NCBI GenBank assembly: GCA_030145305.1
Contig: JAQYVX010000010.1
Coordinates: forward strand, 1 to 64,000
Length of the DNA stretch: 64,000 nt
Reading direction: 5' to 3'
Source of the DNA: Halarcobacter sp.
GTDB lineage: Bacteria > Campylobacterota > Campylobacteria > Campylobacterales > Arcobacteraceae
Of the stretch, positions 18,885 through 26,970 are shown piece after piece. The notes under the pieces are model-generated. The model was not told where the DNA came from and ran no database searches. It saw only the letters and a list, made by a program, of their open reading frames with translations. Position 1 is the first letter of the stretch. Each line of letters opens with the position of its first letter. The translations under genes were made by a program, and so were the position numbers.

Positions 18885-18916
18885 AAAAAAGGGGAAGTTA
18901 TTCTTCCCCTTTTTTT
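18885..18916 (-). terminator. Strong hairpin between binding-protein and permease genes
   Basis: A perfect 13-bp stem, AAAAAAGGGGAAG / CTTCCCCTTTTTT, closes on a 5-nt loop. It has T-runs on both strands and so would be a terminator in either direction. It lies inside the transporter operon, 3' to the solute-binding-protein gene. This is a common arrangement that yields more binding protein than permease. Confidence 0.85.
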
Positions 18917-18949
18917 GTTAAGTAGTTGTAGCAAAAAAACTTTTACTAC

Positions 18950-19966
18950 TTATCTAATTGGAGCTCCATATTGAAGACCACCATCTTTCCATAATGCATT
19001 TAATCCTCTATTAATTTTTAAAGGTGAATCTTTACCGATATTTCTATCGAATACTTCACCATAATTACCTACATTTTTAATAATATTATAAGCCCATTTT
19101 GCATCAAGACCTAAATTTTTACCAATATCTCCTGTAACACCCAATAATCTTTTGATATTTGGATTATCTGATTTTAACATTGCATCTACATTTTTAGAAT
19201 CTATTCCTAGTTCTTCAGCATTCAGCATTGCTATATGAGTCCATTTTACTATGTTAAACCAAGTATCATCACCTTGTCTTACAACAGGACCTAAAGGCTC
19301 TTTAGAGATAATTTCAGGTAATACAATAGCAGAACTAGAATCTTTTAATTGAGTTCTTAATGCATATAATTGAGAAGCATCAGATGTAACAGCATCACAT
19401 CTTCCAGCACTAAATCCTTCAATTGTTTGAGCAGAAGTATCATATGTTACAGGTTTGTATTCCATATTATTAGCTTTAAAATAATCAGTTAAGTTAAGCT
19501 CAGTAGTAGTTCCAGCTTGAATACAAAAAGTAGCACCATCTAATTCTTTTGCAGATTTAACACCTAAGTTTTTAGAAACTAAAAAACCTTGACCATCATA
19601 ATAATTTACACCAGCAAAGTTTAATCCTAATGAAGTGTCTCTTGTAGCTGTCCAAGTAGTATTTCTAGCAAGAACATCAATTTCACCACTTTGAAGTGCA
19701 GTTAATCTCTCTTTTGCATTTAAGTGAGCGTACTTAACTTTTGAAGCGTCTCCAAAAACTGCAGAAGCAACTGCTCTACAGAAATCAACATCAATCCCTT
19801 TCCAAACACCTTTTGTATCAGGTGCAGCAAATCCTGCAAGACCAGTATTTAGTCCACAACTAACTTCTCCATTTTTCTTTGTAGTCTCTAAAGTATCAGC
19901 GCTTGAAACTGTAGCACTCAAAGCAAGTGCAACTATACTTAATGAGGCGATTTTTAATAATTTCAT
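18950..19966 (-). CDS. aapJ: Periplasmic polar amino-acid binding protein (AapJ/BztA type)
   Basis: A 338-residue solute-binding protein with a cleavable signal peptide (residues 1-23, ending SSADT). The motif GVWKGIDVDFCRAVASAVFG and the ligand-loop residues ALQSGEIDVLARNTTWTATR are typical of family 3 binding proteins, and the length fits AapJ/BztA. It delivers glutamate, glutamine, aspartate or related amino acids to the permeases. It is the first gene of the transporter set, with AAGGAAA upstream of its ATG. Confidence 0.93.
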   Translation of the reverse strand: MKLLKIASLSIVALALSATVSSADTLETTKKNGEVSCGLNTGLAGFAAPDTKGVWKGIDVDFCRAVASAVFGDASKVKYAHLNAKERLTALQSGEIDVLARNTTWTATRDTSLGLNFAGVNYYDGQGFLVSKNLGVKSAKELDGATFCIQAGTTTELNLTDYFKANNMEYKPVTYDTSAQTIEGFSAGRCDAVTSDASQLYALRTQLKDSSSAIVLPEIISKEPLGPVVRQGDDTWFNIVKWTHIAMLNAEELGIDSKNVDAMLKSDNPNIKRLLGVTGDIGKNLGLDAKWAYNIIKNVGNYGEVFDRNIGKDSPLKINRGLNALWKDGGLQYGAPIR

Positions 19967-20129
19967 TCTTTTTCCTTAGTTTTAATTTCTCAATCACAAT
20001 TGTAATGGTATAAAATAGCAATTGGATAGCATTTAAAATTATATTTGTTATTTATGAAATTATTTGAATTATTTGTATAATTAATATGCAATTTTTAATT
20101 TTTTTGAAAAAAGAGAAAAATTAACTATA

Positions 20130-20178
20130 ATAAGGAATATATAAAATAAAAAGAGAAAATATAAGGAATATATAAAAT
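20130..20178. repeat. 18-bp direct repeat overlapping a ribosome-binding site
   Basis: ATAAGGAATATATAAAAT occurs at 20130-20147 and again at 20161-20178, a period of 31 bp. The second copy supplies the only AAGGA in front of the crp-like gene at 20180, with a long spacing of 12 nt. The repeat looks like a small local duplication of the leader. Confidence 0.85.
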
Positions 20179-20179
20179 T

Positions 20180-20806
20180 ATGAAATTAAAAGATATATAT
20201 CTATTTGAAGGCTTAGACGAAGATACATTAAAAAAAATTGAAGCTATTTCAAGTATAGAAAAACTAAATAAACACAATATTCTATTTTATGAGGGGGATG
20301 AACCACAATATTTATATATACTTTTAAAAGGAATTATAAAGCTTTATAAAGTAACCTCTGTGGATAAAGAACTTGTTTTAAAATATTTTCATGAAAATGA
20401 GTTTATAGCTGAAGTTGCAAATTTTGAAGAGATAAATTACCCAGCAACAGCTCAAGCTTTTTCAAACATAGAAGTTCTAAAAATTGATTTTATAAAATTC
20501 AAAGAAGAAATTTTATCGAATCCAAGTTTATCTTTTTTGATTACTAAATCACTAATCAATAAAATTAGAAATCTTGAAAACTTAGTATCCATGCATTTAG
20601 TTTTGGATTCAAAAGAAAGAGTTGCAAAATATATTTATGAAAATCCTGAAGATTTTTTTATTACAAAAAATGTAATAATTGCTGAGATTTTAAATATCAC
20701 TCCTGAAACTTTATCAAGAATTTTAAGAGTTTTTAAAAATGATGACTTGATAGATACAAAAGAGAAAATAGTAAATAAAGTTGGTTTGAAAGCTTATTTT
20801 AGCTAA
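20180..20806 (+). CDS. Crp/Fnr-family transcription regulator
   Basis: A 208-residue protein with a cyclic-nucleotide-binding-type beta barrel at about residues 5-115 (LFYEGDEPQYLYILLKGIIK), a dimer helix and a C-terminal winged helix. The recognition helix ITPETLSRILRVF has the E-SR pattern used by FNR-like proteins to read TTGA half-sites. It has no cysteine, so it cannot hold an FNR-type iron-sulfur cluster, and the residues that bind cAMP phosphate are not evident. It is transcribed alone and converges on the PilJ-sensor/Crp pair. It is one of two candidates in this block for the regulator that binds the TTGAC-N4-GTCAA operators of nap and nrf. Confidence 0.88.
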   Translation: MKLKDIYLFEGLDEDTLKKIEAISSIEKLNKHNILFYEGDEPQYLYILLKGIIKLYKVTSVDKELVLKYFHENEFIAEVANFEEINYPATAQAFSNIEVLKIDFIKFKEEILSNPSLSFLITKSLINKIRNLENLVSMHLVLDSKERVAKYIYENPEDFFITKNVIIAEILNITPETLSRILRVFKNDDLIDTKEKIVNKVGLKAYFS

Positions 20807-20825
20807 TCAAACCATTTTTTATTTT
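20783..20825 (+). terminator. Terminator of the crp-like gene
   Basis: The interrupted stem GGTTTGA-A-AGCT / AGCT-AA-TCAAACC includes the end of the coding region and is followed by ATTTTTTATTTT. It separates two convergent units. Confidence 0.65.
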
Positions 20826-20828
20826 AAT

Positions 20829-21851
20829 CTAGAGTTTTCCTTGGTTATTAATACTAACATTTTTTGCTGCACTAATTAGCTTATCAAGTTCAGATTTCAA
20901 TTCTTGAAGTTTTTGAGTTGAACTTATAAGCTCTTCAGTTGTTTCAATAACCATATCTTCACTTTTGTCAAGTTGCTTTGAGACTTCTGTAGAATGATTT
21001 AACTCTTCAATTACTTTATCAAATTCATCTGTAATTTCTTCAAGTTTCATTGAAGCATTTCTAGATTGTTCTATAGCTTCTGCTGAATAACCCATCGCTG
21101 AGTTAACTTTATTTATAAAAGCATTTAGAGTATCAGTAGCCTGGACAATCTCAACTTCTGCTTCTATTTGAATAGGCTCTAAGTTGTCCATGTCTCCATG
21201 CATTAATTTTTGAGAATATTCAAGAAATTTATTTGCATTGTTCTCTATCGCTTTTAGTTGAGATAGACTATATAAAAACAGAAGTATAATTATAGCAATA
21301 AAGACATATTGAAAGTATTTTATTGTTTCAGTTTTATTTTCACTATAAATTGTATACATAGTTACAAGATTGTCAACTTCTTGTAATAAGTTGTTGTTTG
21401 TATTATAGATTGCATTTACATAACTTTTTATAAGAACTTCATTTTGTGCATTATTTCTTATTGATAAAAGTTTTTTAAATTGATTTACATTATTATCGAA
21501 TGTATTCCATAGAATATCAATTTTCGTAATCTGATTAAAAATAGAATCAGTAGGTGCCTTTGGCATGCCTGTTAATTTATTTCCATCTCTCAAAGAGTGA
21601 AGATTATAAATAAACTCCTCTTTTGCAGAATCAAGTTCATTTGTATTACTTGAATTGTTATGATATAAATAAAAAATATTCTTAGATATCCTTTGTGTTA
21701 ACATTCTTTCTTTTCCCGCAATATTAATAACAAATGCATCTTTTTTATTTTTTGCATTTAAATATATTGTGGTTCCAACAATAAGTAGCATTAGTAAAAT
21801 GAAAAATGCTCCGATGATTTTTATTTTTGTTCGTATAGTATTTGTTGTCAT
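20829..21851 (-). CDS. PilJ-type membrane sensor without an output domain
   Basis: A 340-residue protein with a membrane helix at about 11-31, a periplasmic helical domain, a second helix at about 178-198, then a HAMP-like segment and a coiled coil to the C-terminus. The periplasmic domain opens with NIAGKERMLTQRISKN, matching the PilJ/NarX-type ligand-binding domain that senses nitrate or nitrite in NarX and NarQ. There is no kinase, GGDEF or chemoreceptor signalling hairpin. Its start overlaps the end of the upstream Crp/Fnr gene by 4 nt, so they are co-translated. A role as a nitrate/nitrite sensor acting through that regulator is an inference from domain and context. Confidence 0.82.
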   Translation of the reverse strand: MTTNTIRTKIKIIGAFFILLMLLIVGTTIYLNAKNKKDAFVINIAGKERMLTQRISKNIFYLYHNNSSNTNELDSAKEEFIYNLHSLRDGNKLTGMPKAPTDSIFNQITKIDILWNTFDNNVNQFKKLLSIRNNAQNEVLIKSYVNAIYNTNNNLLQEVDNLVTMYTIYSENKTETIKYFQYVFIAIIILLFLYSLSQLKAIENNANKFLEYSQKLMHGDMDNLEPIQIEAEVEIVQATDTLNAFINKVNSAMGYSAEAIEQSRNASMKLEEITDEFDKVIEELNHSTEVSKQLDKSEDMVIETTEELISSTQKLQELKSELDKLISAAKNVSINNQGKL

Positions 21852-22525
21852 ACGCCAACTCCTCTGAAAGTTGAAAAGAGCATCTCTTTATTTAAAATTT
21901 TTACATTTCCTTCATTAACTTCAATTATATTGTTTCTTGAAAGTCTTTTTAATACTCTAGAAAGAGTTTCAGGTTGAATATGAAGCATGAAAGAAACTTC
22001 TTGTCGTTTAAGTTTATTGAACATTTCTAAGTCATCATTTAGCATAAATGCGACTTTTGCAGTAGCATCAAATACTAGTTCTCTATTTACTATAGATTGT
22101 AATTGGTGTGTCTTTTTAAGTAAAGTATTCATTAGTTTTATTGTTAAAATATTTTTTTCTAAAAAGAATTCTTTAAATTTTTTGTAATCAATTGTAAGGA
22201 CAGCTGAATCTTCTTTAAACTCAGCATTTGAAAAACAATAAATTCCGTCATCTTCTAATCTTGTTAATTCAGAAATCATGGAGTTTTCATGAATATGATA
22301 AAGAAATATTTCATTATCAAATTTATCCAATTTATAAATCTTAATTAATCCAGAGACTAAAAACATTATTTGTGTATTTATATCACTTTCATAATAGAGT
22401 ATAGACTTCTCAGGATAAGTGACTACATTAGAGATAGATGTTAATAATTCTACTTGTTCATTACTTAGTTCATCAAAGAAATTTATAGACTTAATAGTAT
22501 CTTGAATAATGATTTCACCTTTCAA
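21848..22525 (-). CDS. Crp/Fnr-family regulator coupled to the PilJ-type sensor
   Basis: A 225-residue Crp/Fnr protein: a beta-barrel sensor domain at about 10-125 and a winged helix whose recognition helix reads IQPETLSRVLKRLSR. It has one cysteine only (Cys97, IYCFSN) and therefore no Fnr cluster. It is only distantly similar to the regulator at 20180, although the recognition helices nearly match (PETLSR), so both may read the same TTGA-type half-site. It is followed by the membrane sensor with a 4-nt overlap and is divergent from moaA (62 bp apart). This context points to control of nitrate respiration genes. Confidence 0.88.
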   Translation of the reverse strand: MKGEIIIQDTIKSINFFDELSNEQVELLTSISNVVTYPEKSILYYESDINTQIMFLVSGLIKIYKLDKFDNEIFLYHIHENSMISELTRLEDDGIYCFSNAEFKEDSAVLTIDYKKFKEFFLEKNILTIKLMNTLLKKTHQLQSIVNRELVFDATAKVAFMLNDDLEMFNKLKRQEVSFMLHIQPETLSRVLKRLSRNNIIEVNEGNVKILNKEMLFSTFRGVGV

Positions 22526-22587
22526 AAAAGTTTTTGTTTAAGGAATTTTATAATATGCTAACGAAATTTTTAATTAAGTAGGTCAAA

Positions 22588-23556
22588 ATGTTAGTTGATG
22601 GATATGGAAGAAAGGTTGATTACTTAAGAGTTTCAGTCACAGAAAGATGTAATTTTAGATGTCAATATTGTATGCCAGAAAAGCCGTTTTCTTGGGTTCC
22701 CAAAGAGAATTTACTCTCATATGAAGAACTCTTTAAATTTGTCAAAGTTTCAATCGATGAAGGAATTACGAAAGTTAGGATTACAGGTGGTGAACCACTA
22801 CTAAGAGAAGGCCTAGAAAAGTTCATAAAGATGATTTCAGAATATAAAGAAGGTATTGATTTAGCTCTTACAACAAATGCTTACTTGCTTCCAAAAGCTG
22901 CGCAAAAGCTTGCTGATGCAGGATTGAAAAGAATAAATGTTTCATTAGATTCTTTGCAAGATGCGGTGGCTGCAAAAATTGCTCAAAAAGATGTTTTAAA
23001 AACAGTTTTAAAAGGTATACAAGCAGCTTCTGATGCAGGATTAAAGATAAAAGTAAACTGTGTTCCTATGAAAGGAATAAATGACGGTGAACTTGTAGAT
23101 ATACTAGAATACTGTAAGGAAAAAGGTTATCCTGTAAGATATATTGAATACATGGAAAATAAGCATGCTACTGATATTGCAAAAGGACTTAATTCAGATG
23201 AAATAAAGGCGATTATTGCAGAAAAGTATAAGTTTAAAAAACTAGAAAGAAGTGGAAGTTCACCTTCTCAAGATTATGAAACAGAAGATGGATATGTTTT
23301 TGGAATAATTGAACCACACAAAGATGACTTTTGTGCTACTTGTAATCGTATTCGATTAACAGCAAGTGGAGTTTTAATTCCTTGTTTATATTTTGAAGAT
23401 TCTCAAAGTATTAAAGCAGCTATTCAAGCAAATGATATTGATAAAGCAGCTTCAATTCTAAAAGATGTTTTAGCAAATAAACCTGAAAAAAATAAGTGGT
23501 CAGAAGCAGATGGAACAGAGACTTCTTCTCGAGCATTTTATGAAACTGGTGGCTGA
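22588..23556 (+). CDS. moaA: GTP 3',8-cyclase MoaA
   Basis: A 322-residue radical-SAM enzyme that makes the first intermediate of molybdopterin from GTP. The SAM cluster ligands are Cys21, Cys25 and Cys28 (CNFRCQYC), with [10 protein letters not shown] as the second radical-SAM signature. The C-terminal cluster is carried by [18 protein letters not shown]. The protein ends in the double glycine that is essential in this family. It is divergent from the Crp/Fnr-PilJ pair, and the cofactor is needed by NapA. Confidence 0.97.
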   Translation: MLVDGYGRKVDYLRVSVTERCNFRCQYCMPEKPFSWVPKENLLSYEELFKFVKVSIDEGITKVRITGGEPLLREGLEKFIKMISEYKEGIDLALTTNAYLLPKAAQKLADAGLKRINVSLDSLQDAVAAKIAQKDVLKTVLKGIQAASDAGLKIKVNCVPMKGINDGELVDILEYCKEKGYPVRYIEYMENKHATDIAKGLNSDEIKAIIAEKYKFKKLERSGSSPSQDYETEDGYVFGIIEPHKDDFCATCNRIRLTASGVLIPCLYFEDSQSIKAAIQANDIDKAASILKDVLANKPEKNKWSEADGTETSSRAFYETGG

Positions 23557-23586
23557 GAAGTAAAAAAGCTAAATAAAAATTTATCT

Positions 23587-23614
23587 AAAAGATAGGTTTA
23601 GAATCCTATCTTTT
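23587..23614. terminator. Bidirectional terminator between moaA and a convergent gene
   Basis: A perfect 10-bp stem, AAAAGATAGG / CCTATCTTTT, closes on an 8-nt loop with A/T tracts on both sides. It overlaps the stop codon of the minus-strand gene at 23598. Confidence 0.75.
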
Positions 23615-24431
23615 GTCTTTTACCCATCTCTTTTAAAGTTTTTAATTCTTCTTTTCTTTTTACATTATGAAATTCGACCATTAATCCAATGGCATTTGAT
23701 CTTAAATAAATATGACTATCTTTTATAGTATCTGATTCTAAAAAATACTCATTTGCAGCATTTTTCCCAACTTTTTTGTAATCTTTGTATAAAGATTCAA
23801 TTTGTAATCTCAAAGACAAAAACTCTTTTTTATTTTTTGAAATTACACCTACAAAATAGTAATTATTATCTTTTTTTGTAAATTTTTGCTCTTTTGAAAT
23901 ATCAATGTCCAAAGCTCTTGTAAGCTTAGCAAATTTTATATCTTGATAATGACCTAAATCATTATCTAAAAGAAATCTACAAAGCTCCTCTGCTTTTTTT
24001 AATCCAAAGTCATAAAATAAACCATCAGTTAAAACAACTTCATTTTCTTCTTCTTGTGAATCTTCATTTTTTAAAACAAAAGTTATGCTAAAAGTAGAAT
24101 AAATATTTCCTGTAAGATAATTAATCTCAGTACGAACATCTTTTATTTGATCTCTTTTCACGCTTTGTAGCTTGTAAGATTTTTTATTATCAATGAATCT
24201 CCATGAAATATACTTTTCATCTATAGTAATTTCAACACTTCTTTTAACAAAAATCACATAAAAAATAGAAGCAATCTGAAAAGCAATCAGAGCCGTTGAT
24301 GCAAAGAAAAGAAAAGTATAAATTCCACCTTTGATTATATAGCCTTGGTACATAACAGAAGAAAAAATCGAGAAGGCTAAAAGCATAAAAAGCTTATATC
24401 CAAAACCTTTTTGTAAAATAAAAGTTTGCAT
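23598..24431 (-). CDS. Membrane-anchored protein of unknown function
   Basis: A 277-residue protein with two hydrophobic helices near the N-terminus (about 12-30 and 36-62). A soluble region follows that starts with a YcxB/PH-like beta pattern (VEITIDEKYISWRFIDNKKS) and continues as an alpha/beta segment. I do not recognise a characterised family. It stands alone, convergent with moaA and separated by unrelated genes on the other side. It has ordinary codon and base use for the region. Confidence 0.7.
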   Translation of the reverse strand: MQTFILQKGFGYKLFMLLAFSIFSSVMYQGYIIKGGIYTFLFFASTALIAFQIASIFYVIFVKRSVEITIDEKYISWRFIDNKKSYKLQSVKRDQIKDVRTEINYLTGNIYSTFSITFVLKNEDSQEEENEVVLTDGLFYDFGLKKAEELCRFLLDNDLGHYQDIKFAKLTRALDIDISKEQKFTKKDNNYYFVGVISKNKKEFLSLRLQIESLYKDYKKVGKNAANEYFLESDTIKDSHIYLRSNAIGLMVEFHNVKRKEELKTLKEMGKRQKIGF

Positions 24432-24518
24432 AATATAAAATCCTTTGAAATAATTAGCTAAGTTTTAAAAGTATATTTATATCAAAAATTTATGATAAGT
24501 TTATTAAAGTGAGTATTT

Positions 24519-25169
24519 TTACATATAAGTGTCAAAAAGTTTTTTATTATCTTCTTTTTCTTTTGAATTTTCATTGAACATTTTTACACCAGATTTTAAA
24601 AGTAATTCTTGGTGAGTATTCCTATATGCAGTTATTAATTCTTCTTTATCTTTTCTTCTACGCTTTAAATTTGAGTTTTCAGAAGGGAATCTATTTTTAT
24701 TTCTTTGATCGATTTTAAATTCACTTAAAAAAAGATTTTTTTCTATTAAATTAACTATAGAAAAAACTTCTTCTTTATCAATATTTCTTCTTTTTTCTTC
24801 ATTAGTATTAGACTTCATCCAATATAAAGCTGTAATAAAATCATGTGTTATGTGATTGATTATATTAATTCTTTGTGCATAATTTATTAGATTAAATTCA
24901 TTTATACTCAACCATCTATCTTTTAAAGTATTGCCATCTTTATTAAAAGTATCATCTTTCTCAATAATATTCAAAAAAATTTCTATTCCAAAGTTCTCTA
25001 TTCTTCTTTGAATATTTATTATAACAGCAGACCAAATAGCAAAAAGTGAATAAGAATATTTTTCTAAGATAATTAATTCATTAGCTTCTTTTAAAGAGTA
25101 TATTTCATCTTCAACTAGATTAAAAATAGGGTTTTCAGGATTATTAAGTAATGTAGGTATACTTATCAT
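24519..25169 (-). CDS. Hypothetical helical protein
   Basis: A 216-residue cytoplasmic protein with no signal peptide or membrane helix. The first 150 residues are predicted alpha-helical, and the last 50 are very charged (NSNLKRRRKDKEELITAYRN). No conserved motif is recognised. An AAAGGAG site precedes the ATG. It lies between an unrelated ABC ATPase and the membrane protein at 23598 with gaps on both sides, so operon context says little. Confidence 0.65.
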   Translation of the reverse strand: MISIPTLLNNPENPIFNLVEDEIYSLKEANELIILEKYSYSLFAIWSAVIINIQRRIENFGIEIFLNIIEKDDTFNKDGNTLKDRWLSINEFNLINYAQRINIINHITHDFITALYWMKSNTNEEKRRNIDKEEVFSIVNLIEKNLFLSEFKIDQRNKNRFPSENSNLKRRRKDKEELITAYRNTHQELLLKSGVKMFNENSKEKEDNKKLFDTYM

Positions 25170-25218
25170 AATAAACTCCTTTTCTTTATATTAGTTTAAA
25201 AGTATAGCATATTATTTA

Positions 25219-26019
25219 CTAATTTATTGTTTTTATATAATATCTTTGTTTTTTATTTTTATTCTCCTTTGCAATTTCTAAGTCTATATCAAAAATTTTA
25301 GATAAGTTTTTAGAAGTTAAAATATCTTCTTTTAATCCTTGTTTATAAATAGTTTGATTATGAATTAAAGCAATATGTGATATTTCTGGAAATATTTCTT
25401 CAATATGATGAGTAACTATTATTATACTTGCTGTTTTAGAAAGTTTTTGAAGTAATTTAATAAAATTGTTTTGTGCTTTTAAATCAAGTCCTACTGTAGG
25501 CTCATCTAAGATAAAGGCTTTTGGATTATGAATTAAAGCCCGGCCAATTATACAACGTCTTAGTTGCCCTGTACTCATTGCGTGTACTTCTTTATCTTTT
25601 ATATGTGAAATTTCAAGATATTCTAAAACTTCTAGTGCTTTATTATGCTGTTCTTGGGTGAAATCTTGATGCTTAAAAACCCCAACAGAAGAATAATATC
25701 CACTAAGTATAACCTCATAAGCACTTAAAAAATTGCCATGAAGTTCAAAATAGTTATGCAAATCATTTGTAATAATACCAAGATTTTTTTTTAAATCAAA
25801 AATACTCCAACGATCTTTTCCAAATATTTCTTTTGTAAATTTATATTTTGTATTTGGATATAAATCATTAGAAATTAGTTTTATAAGTGTTGATTTACCG
25901 CTTCCATTTGAACCTAATATGGCCCAATGTTCTTTTTCATTTATTTGCAAGTTTATATTTTTTAAAATAGGATTTAAATCATAATTTACGTAAATATTTT
26001 GAAAATTTATAATATTCAT
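25219..26019 (-). CDS. Stand-alone ABC-type ATPase (ModF/YlmA-like)
   Basis: An ATPase of about 266 residues with Walker A GSNGSGKST, Walker B KAFILDEPTVGLD and switch His in IVTHHIEEIFPE. The signature motif is divergent (MSTGQLRRCIIGRAL), as in the ModF/YlmA group of soluble single-domain ABC proteins linked to metal or molybdate uptake. I start it at the ATG at 26017-26019, which has AAGGA 8 nt upstream; the frame could extend 8 codons, but that would place the ribosome-binding site inside the gene. No permease or binding protein is nearby. Its substrate is unknown. Confidence 0.8.
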   Translation of the reverse strand: MNIINFQNIYVNYDLNPILKNINLQINEKEHWAILGSNGSGKSTLIKLISNDLYPNTKYKFTKEIFGKDRWSIFDLKKNLGIITNDLHNYFELHGNFLSAYEVILSGYYSSVGVFKHQDFTQEQHNKALEVLEYLEISHIKDKEVHAMSTGQLRRCIIGRALIHNPKAFILDEPTVGLDLKAQNNFIKLLQKLSKTASIIIVTHHIEEIFPEISHIALIHNQTIYKQGLKEDILTSKNLSKIFDIDLEIAKENKNKKQRYYIKTIN

Positions 26020-26141
26020 TTTTTTATCCTTTTTCAGATTCATTATCTCAAAGCTTACTTAAAGAAGCTTTAAAGTTCTTTTATATATAATTCGCGTCCA
26101 CTTTGTAAAAAGTGAGATAATATACCTATTAGGAGGTCATT

Positions 26142-26414
26142 ATGGCTTTAGATCAGGACGTAAAAGCAGAGATTATTTCTCAACATAGAAGAGATGAAAA
26201 AGATACAGGTTCAGCGGAAGTACAAATCGCTATTTTAACAAAGCAAATTAAAGTATTAACAGAGCACTTAAAAATCAACAAAAAAGATCATTCATCAAGA
26301 TTAGGTCTTTTAAAAATGGTTGGAAAAAGAAAAAGACTTCTTAAATACTTAAGAAGAAAAGATTATACTAAATTCGTTTCATTAGTTGCTGATTTAGGAA
26401 TTAGAGCTAAATAG
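26142..26414 (+). CDS. rpsO: 30S ribosomal protein S15
   Basis: A 90-residue protein with the S15 core [20 protein letters not shown] and the RNA-contact segment [21 protein letters not shown]15 binds the central domain of 16S rRNA early in small-subunit assembly. It has a near-consensus ribosome-binding site (AGGAGGT) 4 nt before the ATG, the strongest in the window. It is monocistronic with its own terminator. Confidence 0.98.
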   Translation: MALDQDVKAEIISQHRRDEKDTGSAEVQIAILTKQIKVLTEHLKINKKDHSSRLGLLKMVGKRKRLLKYLRRKDYTKFVSLVADLGIRAK

Positions 26415-26438
26415 TTTTAGTTTTTAATCATTTTTTTT

Positions 26439-26472
26439 AAAGGTTGCAAGTTTTCTTGCAACCTTTTTTTTT
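26439..26472 (+). terminator. rpsO terminator
   Basis: A perfect 12-bp stem, AAAGGTTGCAAG / CTTGCAACCTTT, with a TTTT loop and a following run of six Ts. It lies 25 bp past the rpsO stop. Confidence 0.92.
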
Positions 26473-26568
26473 AAATTTAGCTATAAAGAAAAAGATTAAT
26501 TTTTAAATACAATTAGGATTAATCAATCTTCTAGTAGAATATAATAAAAATTTATAATTAGGAAATAT

Positions 26569-26970
26569 ATGTTACTTACAAAAAAGAGTGAGTATGCCCT
26601 GCTATCTTTAGTATCCATTGCAAGAAGTAATAGTCCAAAAAATGTAGATGTATTATCACGTGAGTTAAATATTCCTAAATCATTTCTAGCAAAGATTATG
26701 CAAAATCTTGCAAAAAATGATATTGTTATTTCTCACAGAGGAGTTAATGGTGGCTTTGTATTAAAAAAACCATATGATGAGATTACAATTTTAGAAATTA
26801 CAACTGTTGCAGAAGAAAAAATCCCTTCTGTATTTGAATGTTCTCCTTCAATAGCTTCTTGTCCATCAGATGTTGGAAATGCTTGTAGTATTTGGCCTTT
26901 GTTAAATAATTTACAAGGTAAAATTAATATATTTTTAGAAGAATTAACATTAAAGGATATTGCTACATGA
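26569..26970 (+). CDS. Rrf2-family transcription regulator with three cysteines
   Basis: A 133-residue winged-helix protein that opens with the Rrf2 sequence MLLTKKSEYALLSLVSIA and the recognition region IPKSFLAKIMQNLAK, followed by the wing HRGVNGGFVL. Three cysteines near residues 95-111 (FECSPSIASCPSDVGNACSIW region) have a C-x6-C-x7-C spacing, a layout that can hold an iron-sulfur cluster as in IscR or NsrR. It overlaps the downstream DHH phosphoesterase by 4 nt. Targets and the signal are not known from sequence. Confidence 0.88.
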   Translation: MLLTKKSEYALLSLVSIARSNSPKNVDVLSRELNIPKSFLAKIMQNLAKNDIVISHRGVNGGFVLKKPYDEITILEITTVAEEKIPSVFECSPSIASCPSDVGNACSIWPLLNNLQGKINIFLEELTLKDIAT

